The notes: generated by a model not told the origin, from the sequence alone. 64,000 nt of DNA from Apostichopus japonicus (GCF_037975245.1 NC_092561.1:8246001-8310000), one strand, 5' to 3'; positions 12,623 through 24,815 are shown, numbered from the stretch's first letter. Numbers and translations: made by a program.

Positions 12623-12896
12623 AGTTATATGACCTGTGTGTATCGGTTTAAAGCATAACGAGTGGTGGTTGTGGAATGAGAAAGTGCCCATCTGAAGTTG
12701 TGCCCCTCCCCCTTCACTTGGTGGAAGCTTCCTACCTCCCACCCCCCGAGTCGGGGAAGGGGTTAGCTGGGAGTTACCAAGAGTATGCAGACAAACGTAT
12801 GTCTGTGGCCTTCTCGGCCATGTTAGTGGCCTCATGTATTTGTTTCCCGACGAGGGGAAACGCACATGGTATATTAATTTATATTACATATCGTTC

Positions 12897-13024
12897 TTAC
12901 CTGGAGAGTCCGCTGTGACCTGACGGTTTCCCGCCTTTGAAGTAAAGGGCTGTCTTCCCATTGTATTTCTCATCTAGTGCTGCAATAAGTGACGTTTTCG
13001 AACCCTCAGATGTATCCTTACTTG
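12897..13024 (-). CDS. SDR coding exon 7, C-terminal
   Basis: Codes ASKDTSEGSKTSLIAALDE then KYNGKTALYFKGGKP, matching the EGAxTSIY...G.YF end of RDH-type SDRs. Acceptor TTCTTCCAG. TAA at 12899-12897 ends the frame directly after GLSR, but AG|GTAAG is also a perfect donor. Confidence 0.78.
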
Positions 13025-16000
13025 CTGGAAGAAAAATAAATGAAGAAATGAATGAAATTATTTTTAAAAAAAAATGTATCAGTTAATGCAGTTGCATTTT
13101 TGTGCATTGTTAGAAACATAATCATGACAGCACTAACTCGACCATTAGAAGGAAATTTAAGATACGATAAGAAACATAACCTGTTTCTTTGGTCAACCAA
13201 ACTCGTAACTGAAACTATGAAATTAAAACGATTCGGAACGGAACAAACTGAAACTGGTCACTTCATTCGTGGGACAAGCCCCCACCCCCCCATAAAAAAA
13301 ATCTGAATTAGATTTAAATAACGGAAAGTAACTCAGAGAGTATAGGAAACAAAATAAAACTTCAATGGTATCCAATATGTATGAATGTTACATGAATTTA
13401 AAAATATCAGGATTAAACGCAATATCAGCTTAGATTTGTATGGAACGCTAAATGAGACAGGCGATATATCCCTCGTAATATGGTAATGATAGATATCGTC
13501 AAATTAGAACTTCCCTGTAAGTAACCATAGCTAACACCTAACTGCTTAGCATGACCACGTGGTCAAGCAGAAATAATACATTGAAGATATCTCCTATTGA
13601 AAGTTGCTTTGTTATCATCAATTCTTTGGACGTTATCATCAAATATTTACAGATTTTTGCTTCCAATGGCTAATATCACGAATTACTTTCAAATACCTGC
13701 AATTAATTAGTGTTAATCAGCCTATGGCCACCATTTCAAATTTGAACAGTTTACAATGAATCCGCGGTCGACATTTCAAGAATACAAGTGCGCATGCGCA
13801 AGAGGTAACTAGTAGCTACATTTCCTTTTTATATGTGGCGATTTTCATCGCTTGTTATAACGGAAGCTGGTCACTTCGCCCAACAACCATCTCGCCCAAC
13901 TGCCATTTCGCCTTACCTTACCATTTCGCCCAACCTTGTTGGTCATTTCGCCCAACCAGTATGGTCATTTCGCCCAACCTCGCTGGTCATGTCGCCCAAC
14001 ATTGATTAAATATTATACTTCAATATTGGTCATTTTAATAAGGAAACGTTCGGGAGTTGTCAACGTTACAGTGGTTACAGTCGGTAGGATGGATCAGTGT
14101 TTTAGGGGTTAGGTTTGATAGGTTTTTATGGAGACCGATTCCCCTTTGTTTGTATAATAAAATAACTTCCATTGTATGCGTAACCGCCTAAAGTAGTGTA
14201 ATCCTTCCATTATACACGAAATAACTGCTCAGACTCCGATCGATATCGAACGGACATCACTTTATATACGTACCACGAAGTAATATAACCCTAAATAAAT
14301 CAAATTGAACTAGTGAAAAAGAAAAAAGTGATATTATTCTGACTGAATATGAGTAAAAAAAATGGTTGGGTGAAATGACCAACAAGGTTGGGCGAAATGA
14401 CCATGCTGGTTGGGCGAAATGACCAACAAGGTTGGGCGAAATGACCATGCTAGTTGGGCGAAATGGTTTTTGGGCGAAGTGACCAGAAAGCGTTATAACC
14501 ATACCACAGACCAGCCAGCAATCCACACAGCATTTAGTAACACCCGATGTTGTACGAAAGATATCTGTCTCAACAAATCCAGGATGGAGTGAAAAAACCG
14601 AGATATCGTGACCGGTTAACCGTCTAGAGAGTGAATACATATTCATGATCTGAGGAGGGGAAAAATTAAAATTGTACAAAGAAATGTTATTATAGTGTAT
14701 TAAAATTGTAATCCATCGACATGACCGTTTCCATGGAATTATTTTGTCAAAAATGCGTGGAAAATGGTAAAAATTGTATGATTATCATCAGTCGCGTTGA
14801 GCGTCAAACTTTCACAGGGATGATTTTTTATACCTCTAAGAATATTTTATAATGGAGAATAAATTATTCTTAATTTTGACTGAGTGATCAACATAAGACA
14901 ATAATAATCATAATAACAATAATACTAATAATAATAATCATAATCATAATAATACTAATAACAAAAACAATAACAATAGCAACAACAATAAAAAATAATG
15001 TATATAGACTACCTGAAAGAGTTTCGAATTCCCGTAAAATTTCGTGACACTGTAAGATTTTTGACCCTGAATATTACTAAGCTTGACCTCAGAATACTTA
15101 TGCCCTTCTGACGAAACGTTGACGATACGTGAGTTGGGGGCGCTCTCCTTCAATAGTGGCAGTAGAAGTAGTGTGAGGAGGAAGTGAGATAGATAGTTGA
15201 CTTGAAAGTGAAGCTCAAATCCATCATCTGTAAGAGCTGAAAGAAGGAAGATTAAATAAAAGAAGAAGGCAAATATTTATCAACTGATACCAGATTTAGG
15301 AATCATTATGGTTACATCAACATCCCCCAAACCAACCCAATTCACAGTACCTTTGTGAAGGGATCCGGGATATCTAATATGCAAATGAGAAAGGCAAATT
15401 GGAAATTGATCAAAATAGCAGAAAATTACTGCAAGTTGTTTGGTTTTCTGTCTTTTTTTTGCGTAAGCAACACTTTGTTATAAAAGGAGGAATTAAAGTT
15501 AAAGAAAAAACCATTAGGAACCTCAACACTCATCATTCAATTGGAGGAGGTGGAGGGGGGGGGGAGACAGTCAAATCCCTATAGCCGATCGAACCTTGCC
15601 CGACTGATCGATCGCGACCCGGTTCAAGTCGACTGTCGAGACATACTGCAGGTAGACTAACATAATCGACTGAAATAAATGTCCCTCCACACCCGATGAC
15701 CGATGACCTCACACAGAACGACTCTTTTCTGTTAACGACTGTAGTGTATATGTTCACCAGACATAGTGAAAATTAAACTCAAAAGTAAATTTGCTTGTTC
15801 TCTTTTTATTTTTCGTTGCTCATCTCTCCACCTCTCTCTCTCTCTTTTCCCCAGTCTTTTACACGTTGTGTTCTGTCTTATATCTTTTTTTTTCACTCAA
15901 CATTTCTCTCTGAAGAACAGTTTACAACTTATTTCTCACTCAACCTTTTTCTCTGAAGAACAGTTTACAACTGGCCACTGTCTCCAAAATACATATTCTG

Positions 16001-19000
16001 TAACTCAATACAATACATGCTAATTTTGCATAACAAAAAAACAGAATGGTTGGGCTAACAATAGATGGCACTTGAAAGTATTTGCCTATTACATAACATA
16101 GCAGGTGCACGCAATGGCTTAGACTGCTTTACTCTCTAGAACACTTCAATAGATGACATTTTTAAAGTGAGCGCCTATTACATAACATAGCAGGTGCAAA
16201 ATTGTTAAGACTGCTTTACTCTCTAGAACAGTGTACGTCTGGGTTACATACAAACTGGTTTCCTGTATTTGGTTACCGTTGTTGAAACTGGGTTGTCGTG
16301 AAGTCGTGAACGGCGGCACACTATACTGTCGGCCAGTAAGGAAACCGCTGTAGATGTTAAGTTACCCCGACTAAAGCCGACGCGACTTAAACCTAGCAAA
16401 ATGTTGATCAGTCATATTCTTAAACACACACACACTGACCGACTATCCACGATTTTCAACGCAACGACGGCTAAGGCAATTAGACGGGTCTTGATCAACC
16501 GGGCGCAAGTGGGCGCGAATGGGCTTCAACCGCACACGCGCCGCCCGAGTATAAAATCCACGATTGTCAGTTGTCAGTATTCGACGGACGAATCGCGTTT
16601 AGTCGGGTATACGGTTCCGTAAACCTAAACGTTGGTCGTTCGCCATTGTAAAACTAACCTTTCTTTTGGGGACCGAGTAATCCAGCATTACAAATTAAGA
16701 CGTGCAATAAAAGTCCGGTCTCCTTAAATTGGCGAGCAAAATTGATTGTGGATTCCAAGGATGAAAGGTCAAGGTTCATGTACTGAATATTCAGTTCTGG
16801 TATTCCATTGCTGCCCTGCAGTGTATATATGAATCAAAATGCAAAAGTCATGTTAAATTCCGCTTATTAATGAATATTCATTTATAGTATACCATCACCC
16901 ACCCAATTATCCAACAACCTTGCTGGGAAACATCAATAGGAAATAATATGATTTGTGAAGGATATATGTGTAGCAAATGTGTTCTAATGTTCATGGAAAT
17001 GCATTTTCTATAGGATGTATCTTTACAATTAAGCCTAACTGTGCTACTATTTACAGTTAGATATATATCTTTAAGACAATATCCTAAGGAAATTTATTTC
17101 CATGAACAAAAGAACGCATTTCCTATACACGTATATCGTTAACAAACAAGAACTTTTCCAGTGAATATCTGAGATAATTTGGTGGCAATACCGTCCTACC
17201 AGAGCCGTACGGCTCTGCGTCCTACATGTATGCTAATTTAAGCCAAAATAGAGTCATTTGAAGTTTCTTTGATAAATTTTAATTTCTGGTACTCCGTAAA
17301 TGAACAAAAATATGTTATTTCATTTGTAGGAAAACGGTGACCAACATAGCACAAATAAAGTTGACTAAATTAAGTGATTCCCGTATGACAACCCTGAAAT
17401 AAACACGCTCATTGAACATTTTAAAACACGCCCATTTAAAGGACAAAACCCGCCCATTGAAGATTTACAAACCACGCCCATGCATAGAACCTTAAAATTA
17501 ATAAATGAGCAAACAAAATCTGACCTTGCTGCCTTTGAAATCCTCCTGAGTTTCTTGCTTCATTCTGTGTATGGCCTTAGAAATTAAAGATAAATATTAT
17601 TCAGTGCTACACTATAGGCAATTTAAATTACGTTTAATGACATTTGATAGCCCACCCTACCAGTGGCGTCACCAGACTTTTCAGTCTGGGGGGGCACAGG
17701 GGGGGCATCAGCAATTGATGGGGGGCACTTAGGTGGATACGGATCGCCGTCCTGGGGAGTCTAAGGGGAGGGGTGACCCCTCCCCTTTGGAAAATTTTCG
17801 CATACGGAGGATGGGCTAGATGCAAAATGGTGCCACATTTGATGCTAAATTCGATCTGAAGATATCTCCAGAAATTGTTATTTTTGAGGTAATGATTTTA
17901 ACAACGAGCAGAATTTTGCAGAGGATATGGACCACATACTGTCGATATTATGCCTAACCCTATCAATAGAACCTACATTTGTTGAATTAATGTGTGCATG
18001 ACCCCCGACTCCTTTCTTGTCCTTCTCGTTTTCTCCCATTATCTATTAAGATGTAACAGGTTCCAGCATCGTTATTGGCTCCTATCAGGGATCTCACCAT
18101 GCAATCCAAAGTTTGATCACACATCGAGTATGGCTCAGTATGCAGGTGTGAACATTCGCCATTTGTTCCTACAAGCATCTGACCTCAAATGACCTCTGCA
18201 CCCGCTACACAACAGGGATAATATATGGGTCCACCAAAAACTTTTTTTCATATTTTCCCAGCTCATTTGAAGAAAATACGAATTACTGTGCTTCTTTGTC
18301 CTTATGAAAAACCAACTCGGATGATGGGAGTTGAATATAACAAAATATATATATTTTTATTTACCAACCCAAATCTCAGATGGGGGGGGGGGCACTCGGG
18401 GGGGGGGGCACTAGGTTTTCCAGGGGGCACGTTCCCCCCTGGCCCCCCTTGGCGACGCCACTGCACCCTACCCCCCCTCCCCTCCCCTCCGATTATTTAT
18501 TATTCCGAAATCCCATCACAATTGTACGTTAGTGTACTATACCAGTTCTGCGAAGAAAAAAACTTCTTTTTTTTTCTTTTTTTCTTCAAACTTCTGTTTT
18601 TGGGTCATAACAATGTTAGTCTACAATTTGTTGTCAAAGAAGGAGATTTCAATAGGGTTCATTCTGAGAATGTTTTAGGCCAAGAGTAAAGAGGGGTTTT
18701 TTTTGTCGTTCACTCTTTTAGACGACCTTTGCTTATACACTAACAAAACCATCCATGTAAAAATAATACAGAGAGGTTAGTAGAAATTGCCATATATATA
18801 TACACAACGGTTTTCGGTCTTTTTCGGACGATGTTTATTTTTTTAATTTCAAATTGGTATAATTGTCAAACAACCTCTTTTGACCATTTGAACACTTCAA
18901 AATTTATATCTGGAAGTGATTTTTTTTTCTGTTATCTCTCTTTACCCATGTAATGGGAAATTGCTTTGATGGCCTTTAGAAACAGTAATCGGACATTTAT

Positions 19001-21079
19001 TATAATGGTACTTACATCTGTTGCTTTCTGCTCACTCCTGCACGCCATGATGACTCTCCCTCCCAGCTGTGCAATGGTCTTGGTCGTCATATACCCAATA
19101 CCTGTTAAATAATGAATGAAAAAAAAAGGGTTACCATATTTCTTTGGTTGAAAATTGCGATACCGAGTCGTGGGGGATGGCCCGGTTTGAGTGGGTGTCC
19201 TGATCCCCTTTGTGTTATAAAGAATATACCAAATTCATGGTAGGATATTTACATCTGTATACAACCAGTTTAATCAATCGTAAAATATCCTATTTTTTTT
19301 ATATTTACCAGAGTATTTCTGGGCAAAAAGGTGGTTAGTTAGTATTGTTTAGCTAAAAGTGATTAACTGACATTACATTAACACACTACTCTATTAGGAA
19401 GTCTGGTGTTTCCCGGCGCGTTTTTGCTTGTTATAGTTTGCGTTACATAAAAACAGTGATATTTCTCAACGTCACAAAGACCTTTAGCAAATCGGGACAA
19501 GTTAGTTTGGCGGCGGGTACAATAGATTTTCTTTACAATAGCGGGACAGTCGGTTAATATGGGCCAGGCGCGTAGCCAAGGGGGGGGGGGGGCGAAGGGG
19601 GCAGCCGCACCCCCCCCCCCTTGAGCATATTTTTTTAATTTTTTTTAAATGTTTTTTATGATATCGCTAGTATTTTCAAAAGAGAAATGCTAAGATGCAA
19701 CTAACAAGGCCTGGGAAGTGCAATTTCCAGCGATCTGGGAGGCATTTTCAGCCAAAATTTTCTTGTACGCTTTGCGCCAATCATGGTGGAGCTACGCTTA
19801 GATAGTTTGCAATGCCGAATCTACAGTTTCGCCCCTCCCTTGGCAAATTCCTGGCTACGCGCCTGGTATGGGCGGACATTCAAGTGGAATATAACCACTT
19901 GTTTATGCTATTTAGGATGAAGGGGTATGGTGTGAGTGTGGGGTGAGTATGGGGTGAGTGTGGGGTGAGTGTGGGGTGAGTGTGGGATGAGTGGGGGTGA
20001 GGTGGGTGGAGGTGGCTAGATATATAACACCAGGTATAGGAGTTTCATCACTATTTTCATGGTATAAATTTTACTTGTTTTAATTGTTTGCTTTGAGTAA
20101 CAATTAAGCTGCAAGTGGCTTTTCAAACTGAATTTGATTGCTACTCGATAAAGTTTGCTACTAGTAAACAAAATGATGTTTACCAAGTCAAAGAATGAGA
20201 TGGTAAGTATTTTCACGGGGCTTTTGAACAGCAAAAAAAGTGTTTACGTCATTGTAGTTTAAAGGATTACTTAAAGGCATTGAAGACTCGCCCAAACCGC
20301 GTGCCGCGCTCTGATAAAGTTAACTTTCGGTTGCTTGCAAGTGAAGTTTTCTTCTTGTCGCTACAAAATGCAGACAGTAATGAAACGTGATACCTTGTTA
20401 TCTTTTATCTAGACCTGAGATGTCCATCGCTGCTGCTATGTACACTGTGTTGTGGGTATTGACCGTAGCTGTATGTATTGACTGTACACTTGTGTCTAAT
20501 TACCGACGGTAGCAAGCTGTGTGTGTATTTTCTGGGATCGATGGTGGTGTCTAACACTTCTGTTACACCTCATTCGAAACTAGGTCAGATTACCGGCATG
20601 ATACGTTTCTTTGTGCGCGAGTCTTCACACCCTTTATTAAGGCGCCAGAACAATTAATTTCAATTATGACAGTTAAAAACACTGTTATCAGTCTAGGTTG
20701 CCTTTTTCATTCGAATTTCGATGCATCACTGCATGAGCAAACAATTTGAAATAAAAAATTTCGAAGGGAGGGGGGGGGGGTGGTAGAATAAACCGGCCGC
20801 GTGACCTATTTGTGACTCTCTCTGTTTTGTCATGTCATATTATGCAGTTAAATGTATCTTCCCGATGTGAGAATTGAATGTTTTAATATTTTCCAAAGCT
20901 AATGGCAATAATCACATCTCGTTGATATACCTTAGTGCAAATAAGGAATAAATGAGAGAAAATTAAAAAATATGGGGAAAAATAAAGAAATGTGTGTTTG
21001 TACCTGTGTTTGCCCCTGTCACAATAAATGTTCTCTCTAGCGGCAGCTGGTCCTCTGGTACTGATGGTTTTCCACCCAT
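12897..21079 (-). CDS. Short-chain dehydrogenase/reductase, retinol dehydrogenase / DHRSX-like, seven coding exons
   Basis: Join on the minus strand: 21079-21004, 19101-19016, 17575-17525, 16815-16659, 15236-15013, 14649-14505, 13024-12897. Every junction has GT/AG ends and phases agree (1,0,0,1,0,1), giving 288 residues, close to the usual 290-330 of this family. Seen: Rossmann nucleotide motif TGANTGIG (21-28), NAG (114-116), NVSSEGH with the catalytic Ser (about 165), YGNSK with catalytic Tyr191 and Lys195, and HPG (220-222) after the active site. Classical SDRs of this type are NAD(P)H oxidoreductases acting on retinoids, steroids or polyprenols. The start has A at -3 and G at +4 and an in-frame TGA upstream. 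There is no long N-terminal membrane anchor, unlike many vertebrate RDHs. The C-terminus is uncertain: TAA follows exon 7 at once, but the same site reads AG|GTAAG, so another short exon is possible. Substrate cannot be told. Confidence 0.87.
13854..14499. mobile_element. Foldback element with inverted minisatellite arms, in SDR intron 6
   Basis: Arms contain GTTATAACG then CTGGTCACTTCGCCCAA, with repeats of GGTCATTTCGCCCAACC at 13863-14000 and their reverse complement at 14365-14490. The right end abuts the exon 6 donor. No clear TSD. The middle is unrelated AT-rich DNA. Confidence 0.75.
14505..14649 (-). CDS. SDR coding exon 6
   Basis: Starts IMNMYSLSRRL and contains SLHPGFVETDIF, the conserved PG loop, then a Cys-rich stretch. 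I chose the donor TGTG|GTATGG because it gives phase 1, which exon 7 needs. Without that donor the frame runs on into a foldback repeat that begins within about ten bases. Confidence 0.82.
15013..15236 (-). CDS. SDR coding exon 5, catalytic exon
   Basis: Codes ALTDDGFELHFQVNYLSHF, the NVSSEGH serine motif and YGNSK with the catalytic Tyr and Lys. Acceptor TTCTTTCAG, donor CTTTCAG|GTAGTC. The Leu-rich run HFLLTLLLLPLL is the usual helix E of the fold, not a membrane anchor. Confidence 0.9.
15890..15973. repeat. Tandem duplication in SDR intron 4
   Basis: Two copies of a roughly 50-bp unit ending CTGAAGAACAGTTTACAACT. Confidence 0.75.
16062..16235. repeat. Tandem duplication in SDR intron 4
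   Basis: Two copies of a unit with GCCTATTACATAACATAGCA and CTGCTTTACTCTCTAGAACA, about 94 bp apart. Confidence 0.8.
16659..16815 (-). CDS. SDR coding exon 4
   Basis: Codes GSNGIPELNIQYMNLDLSS through HVLICNAGLLGPQKK. It holds the NLDLSS adenine-ring contact and the conserved NAG. Acceptor CTGCAG, donor GTTAGT. The GSNGIP lead-in has no counterpart I recognise in other RDHs and could reflect an alternative acceptor slightly downstream. Confidence 0.83.
16880..17135. mobile_element. MITE-like palindromic repeat in SDR intron 3
   Basis: GTTCTAATGTTCATGGAAAT near 16980 pairs with ATTTCCATGAACAAAAGAAC near 17098. A related sequence is at 50026-50190. No TSD defined. Confidence 0.5.
17525..17575 (-). 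CDS. SDR coding exon 3
   Basis: 51 bases coding AIHRMKQETQEDFKGSK, the helix between strand B and strand C. Acceptor TTCTAAG, donor GTCAGA, which is weak. Phase 0 on both sides, so skipping it would keep the frame. Confidence 0.8.
17661..18463. mobile_element. hAT-type element with perfect 8-bp TSD, in SDR intron 2
   Basis: Ends CAGTGGCGTCACCAGAC and CTTGGCGACGCCACTG. CACCCTAC is duplicated at 17653-17660 and 18464-18471. G runs lie inside each end. No transposase frame and no 95-bp core. Confidence 0.88.
19016..19101 (-). CDS. SDR coding exon 2
   Basis: Starts with GIGYMTTK, completing TGxxxGIG, then helix A and strand B (GGRVIMACRS), ending ATD. Acceptor TTTAACAG, donor GTAAGTACC. The ACR after strand B is typical of the RDH11-14/DHRS group. 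Confidence 0.88.
19565..19865 (+). mobile_element. MITE with CAGGCGCGTAGCCA ends, in SDR intron 1
   Basis: TIRs CAGGCGCGTAGCCA and TGGCTACGCGCCTG. Flanks ATATGGGC and GTATGGGC match at 7 of 8. Carries the core module at about 19715-19808. Confidence 0.83.
19929..20012. repeat. G-rich 12-bp minisatellite
   Basis: Repeats of GTGTGGGGTGAG, about six, then degenerate GT-rich DNA. Confidence 0.88.
20275..20640 (+). repeat. Inverted repeat pair, copy A, in SDR intron 1
   Basis: About 360 bp from TTGAAGACTCGCCC to GCGAGTCTTCACACCC, found reversed at 23862-24217. The ends GAAGACTCGC/GCGAGTCTTC are themselves inverted, so each copy is probably a MITE. Confidence 0.8.
21004..21079 (-). CDS. SDR coding exon 1 (start codon exon)
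   Basis: Codes residues 1-25 plus one base, MGGKPSVPED... to TGANT, the first half of the dinucleotide-binding motif. The donor is CACAG|GTACAA. The motif is completed by exon 2, which fixes phase 1. Confidence 0.88.
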
Positions 21080-21173
21080 GTTATGTTTGGCAATCGCTTT
21101 TTTATCTCACGGTGAAGTTTCTATACTGTTCGTTTACTTCTTCTGCATCGACAAATTCGGACAAAAAACGTGA

Positions 21174-22045
21174 ATAGATAGATAGATAGATAAGTCGGTA
21201 GGTAGATAGGTAGGTAGATAGGTAGGTAGGTAGGTAGGTAGGTAGATAGGTAGGTAGGTAGATAGGTAGGTAGGTAGATAGGTAGGTAGATAGGTAGATA
21301 GGTAGATAGAGAGGTAGGTAGGTAGGTAGGTAGGTAGGTAGAGAGGTAGAGAGGTAGAGGTAGGTAGATAGGTAGGTAGGTATATAGGTAGGTAGATAGG
21401 TAGGTAGGTAGATAGGTAGGTAGAGAGGTAGATAGGTAGGTAGGTAGAGAGGTAGAGAGGTAGAGGTAGGTAGATAGGTAGGTAGGTAGATAGGTATATA
21501 GGTAGGTAGATAGGCAGGTAGGTAGGTAGATAGGTATATAGGTAGGTAGATAGGTAGGTAGGTTGGTAGGTAGGTAGGTAGATAGGTATATAAGTAGGTA
21601 GATAGGTAGGTAGGTAGGTAGGTAGGTAGATATATAGGTAGGTAGGTAGGTATATAAGTAGGTAGATAGGTAGGTAGGTAGGTAGGTAGGTAGGTAGGTA
21701 GGTAGGAAGGTAGGTAGGTAGGTAGGTAGGTAGGTAGGAAGGTAGGTAGGTAGATAGGTAGGTAGGTAGATAGGTAGATAGGTAGATAGGTAGGTAGGTA
21801 GGTAGGTAGGTAGGTAGGTAGGTAGGTAGGTAGGTAGGTAGGTAGGTAGGTAGGTAGGTAGGTAGGTAGGTAGGTAGGTAGGTAGGTAGGTAGGTAGGTA
21901 GGTAGGTAGGTAGGTAGGTAGGTAGGTAGGTAGGTAGGTAGGTAGGTAGGTAGGTAGGTAGGTAGGTAGATAGGTAGATAGGTAGATAGGTAGATAGGTA
22001 GATAGGTAGATAGGTAGATAGGTAGGTAAATAGGTAGGTAGGTCG
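21174..22045. repeat. 0.87-kb (GGTA)n/(GATA)n array
   Basis: Long tetranucleotide array starting about 100 bp 5' of the SDR start codon. Long minus-strand frames of Tyr-Leu-Pro-Thr type in all three frames are translation of the repeat. GACA-rich DNA follows to 22170. Confidence 0.97.
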
Positions 22046-22252
22046 GAAAGAGGGAAAGACAACACAGACATATAGACAGACATAGATAGGCAGACAGACA
22101 GACAAATATATAGCCAGACTGGCAGACAGACAGATACATAGATAGACAGACAGACAGATAGACAGCCAGAGATATGATATACATCGGCTTATACATTTGC
22201 ATGTAAATATACACACTCGCTCACCCACTTGTCATGTATAACTTAATATAAT

Positions 22253-22287
22253 CATGGAGCTATAAACAGTCTGTTTATAGCTCCATG
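22253..22287. repeat. Perfect palindrome, 17-bp arms
   Basis: CATGGAGCTATAAACAG, one base T, then CTGTTTATAGCTCCATG. Confidence 0.9.
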
Positions 22288-22418
22288 GTATAATATACAT
22301 TTGCATAAGAATACAAACACATATTCGCAACCATATTCATTAGGCCTAGCAGCCAGTTGGTACAATTTCTTAATGTTATTACCACTCTATACTCTATCCT
22401 CCTCATAAATACACCGTG

Positions 22419-22866
22419 TATGGCAAGCCATGTGGGACAAACACTGCATAATATATCCGCGTATTAATTGGAATTTATACGCGTATTAATTGGAATATAT
22501 ACGCGTATATATTATTAGCCAATCATATGGCTTAAATATATCCGCGTATTAATTCGAATATATACACCTATTAATTCGAATATATACACGTATTAATTCG
22601 AATATATACACGTATTAAATAAAATACATATGGGGATTAAATCCAATATATGCACGGATTAATTAGAATATACACGAAAAAAGATTTCCGCTCTTGCTGT
22701 GTACATATACCAACGATAAATGTTTTGGCGGGCTCGCGAGATCGCTTCAAAAGCGAAACTTTACACATGTAGGCTACAACACATATATATTCGAATTAAT
22801 ACGCGTATATATTCGAATTAATACTCGGATATATTATGCAGTGTTTGTCCCACGTGGCTTGCCATA
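22419..22866. mobile_element. Foldback MITE copy 2, intact, 6-bp TSD
   Basis: TIRs TATGGCAAGCCATGTGGGAC and GTCCCACGTGGCTTGCCATA. ACCGTG is duplicated at 22413-22418 and 22867-22872. Interior has ACGCGTATTAATTCGAATAT units in both directions. Confidence 0.87.
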
Positions 22867-22869
22867 ACC

Positions 22870-23860
22870 GTGCTCCAAAGAACTATTACTACACAATACA
22901 CACGAAGATCTTGCTTACCAGCCCGTACAATAAGTCCTTACAATCCGATACCCACAGACGATTGGCAAAGTTGTCCCTGAGACTAAAATGATATACATTG
23001 AAGACAATTGTAGACCACTGAATGGCGGTTTGACGCAAAATGATTTGATGACAATATCACCTACATCACGTGACCTGTTTTTTGCATAGTCATTGCATAC
23101 CTTAATCTGCTCGTTTACTATATTCCAAAGGACACAGTACAGAGTCCGACCGCATGCACTTTAGCTAATGGTTATCTGTACCCGTGTTTATACTGCAGCG
23201 TTGTGAGCGCGCCCGGTGGCGAATTTGTCTTTTCCAAACATGCAATGCATGTAAATAGTTCGCTCATGCATGACGGTTCGGAAAAGTTACGTAATCACTA
23301 TAGAAACCTTCACTTCGAGGTCACCAAAATGTCTGCATCCATTCGTTGTAACGAAGTTAAACACATTCAAAATTACCCGAAACTTTACATATCATTGGAA
23401 TTGGTTTATTCATATTTAGCACAATGGTTTGTTATGATTGTATTATCTAGGCTACTGTCGATGTTTGATCGAAGTTTTCTGTGAAGGCATTAATCGATAA
23501 CATCGCACAGTGAAAGTTTTGTACACTGAGTGCATTCAAACATGTGCTGTAGGCCCATATGTATTATAACTGTGTACACACAGTGCAGTGACGGTAATGT
23601 ATCATACTGCGTACAGACTATACTGTTTTGCGTATATTCATGCAAGACTCGTGAACTCGCGTCGTGAAGTTTATTTAAGCGTACCCATTCCACGAAACAA
23701 ATTCCGGTTTCAATAGAACGGCTCACGAATCTTAGATAACGTAAACACGAACCCAACGGAATGAAGCGTATGTATCATAAGTAAGGTCAATGTATGATCC
23801 AAGAATTTAAAGTAAAGTTAGGCCTTTTGAAGGGAAACCCCGTAATTAGACTTAATTAAA
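22870..23860. other. No gene seen
   Basis: Contains short frames (for example 23203-23484, 93 aa) without family resemblance or splice support. Confidence 0.5.
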
Positions 23861-23861
23861 G

Positions 23862-24217
23862 GGTGTGAAGACTCGCGCAAAAAAAAGGTCTTATGCCGGT
23901 AATCTGACCTAGTTTCGAATGAGGTGTAACAGAAGTGTTAGACACCACCATCGATCCCAGAAAATACACACACACAGCTTGCTACCATCGGTAATTAGAC
24001 ATTAGTGTACAGTCAGTACATACAGCTGCGGTCAATACCCACAGCACAGTGTTCAAACGATACAGCGATGGACATCTCAGGTCCAGCTAAAGGTAACAAG
24101 GTATCATGTTTCATTACTGTCTGCATTTGTAGCGACAAGCAGAAAACCTCACTTGCAAGCAACGGAATGTTAACTTTTTCAGAGCGCGGCACGCGGTTTG
24201 GGGCGAGTCTTCAATGT
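23862..24217 (-). repeat. Inverted repeat pair, copy B
   Basis: Reverse complement of 20275-20640, from GGGTGTGAAGACTCGCGC to GGGCGAGTCTTCAATG, with small indels. Confidence 0.8.
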
Positions 24218-24815
24218 CAGTGTGTTATTCAGTTTATGTCTTCGAACTTTCCAAGCGATTGTCATTATTGGTGCTGACGTAAGGAGCAATCTGATTGGCT
24301 GAAAACTCTGTAATTGCAAACCAGTTTGGGGAAAACAATATACGCGCCCGGTTTATGAACACAATAGGATAAATAAAGTGTAACCAGATAATTGACGAGT
24401 CTGGACAGTTAACTTCCGATCTCCAACTACTGGCATCGACACACTACCAGGACGCGTAATTTTTTTCCCTAGGACGAATAAGGGCATCGGTCAATCAAAT
24501 CCCTGGATTCCAAATATGTGGTACTTTTTCAAAAAACATGTTCTGAATCTTTTTTCCTAGTTTTGAAGCCAGATTATGAACGACAATCCTTCATTTTCTA
24601 AATCCTAACTCTGATTTCAAACGAATATGTAAATTCCTGAAAAACCTGAAACCCTTATCCGTCCTAGGAATAAAAATTAGGCAACCAGGACGCGTTATAT
24701 TTTTCCCAGGAGAGTTCGGTGTAACTATCATAAAGGGGCGTGTCTCTGTGTCTAAAGGGCGGATGTAACATTTAGACTATTGTATATACAAATACTAAAA
24801 CCATCACACTTTTTA

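Noticed and set aside
13789-13800. TGCGCATGCGCA, perfect NRF-1 palindrome
   Set aside because: Lies in SDR intron 6 beside a foldback element, with no promoter context.
14257-14649. 140-aa frame running from SDR exon 6 into the foldback repeat
   Set aside because: The tail is repeat sequence; a phase-matched donor at 14504 joins exon 6 to a good C-terminal exon.
21102-22228. Three overlapping minus-strand frames of 320-370 aa, Tyr-Leu-Pro-Thr repeats
   Set aside because: Translation of the GGTA/GATA array; all three frames are open because the repeat lacks stops.
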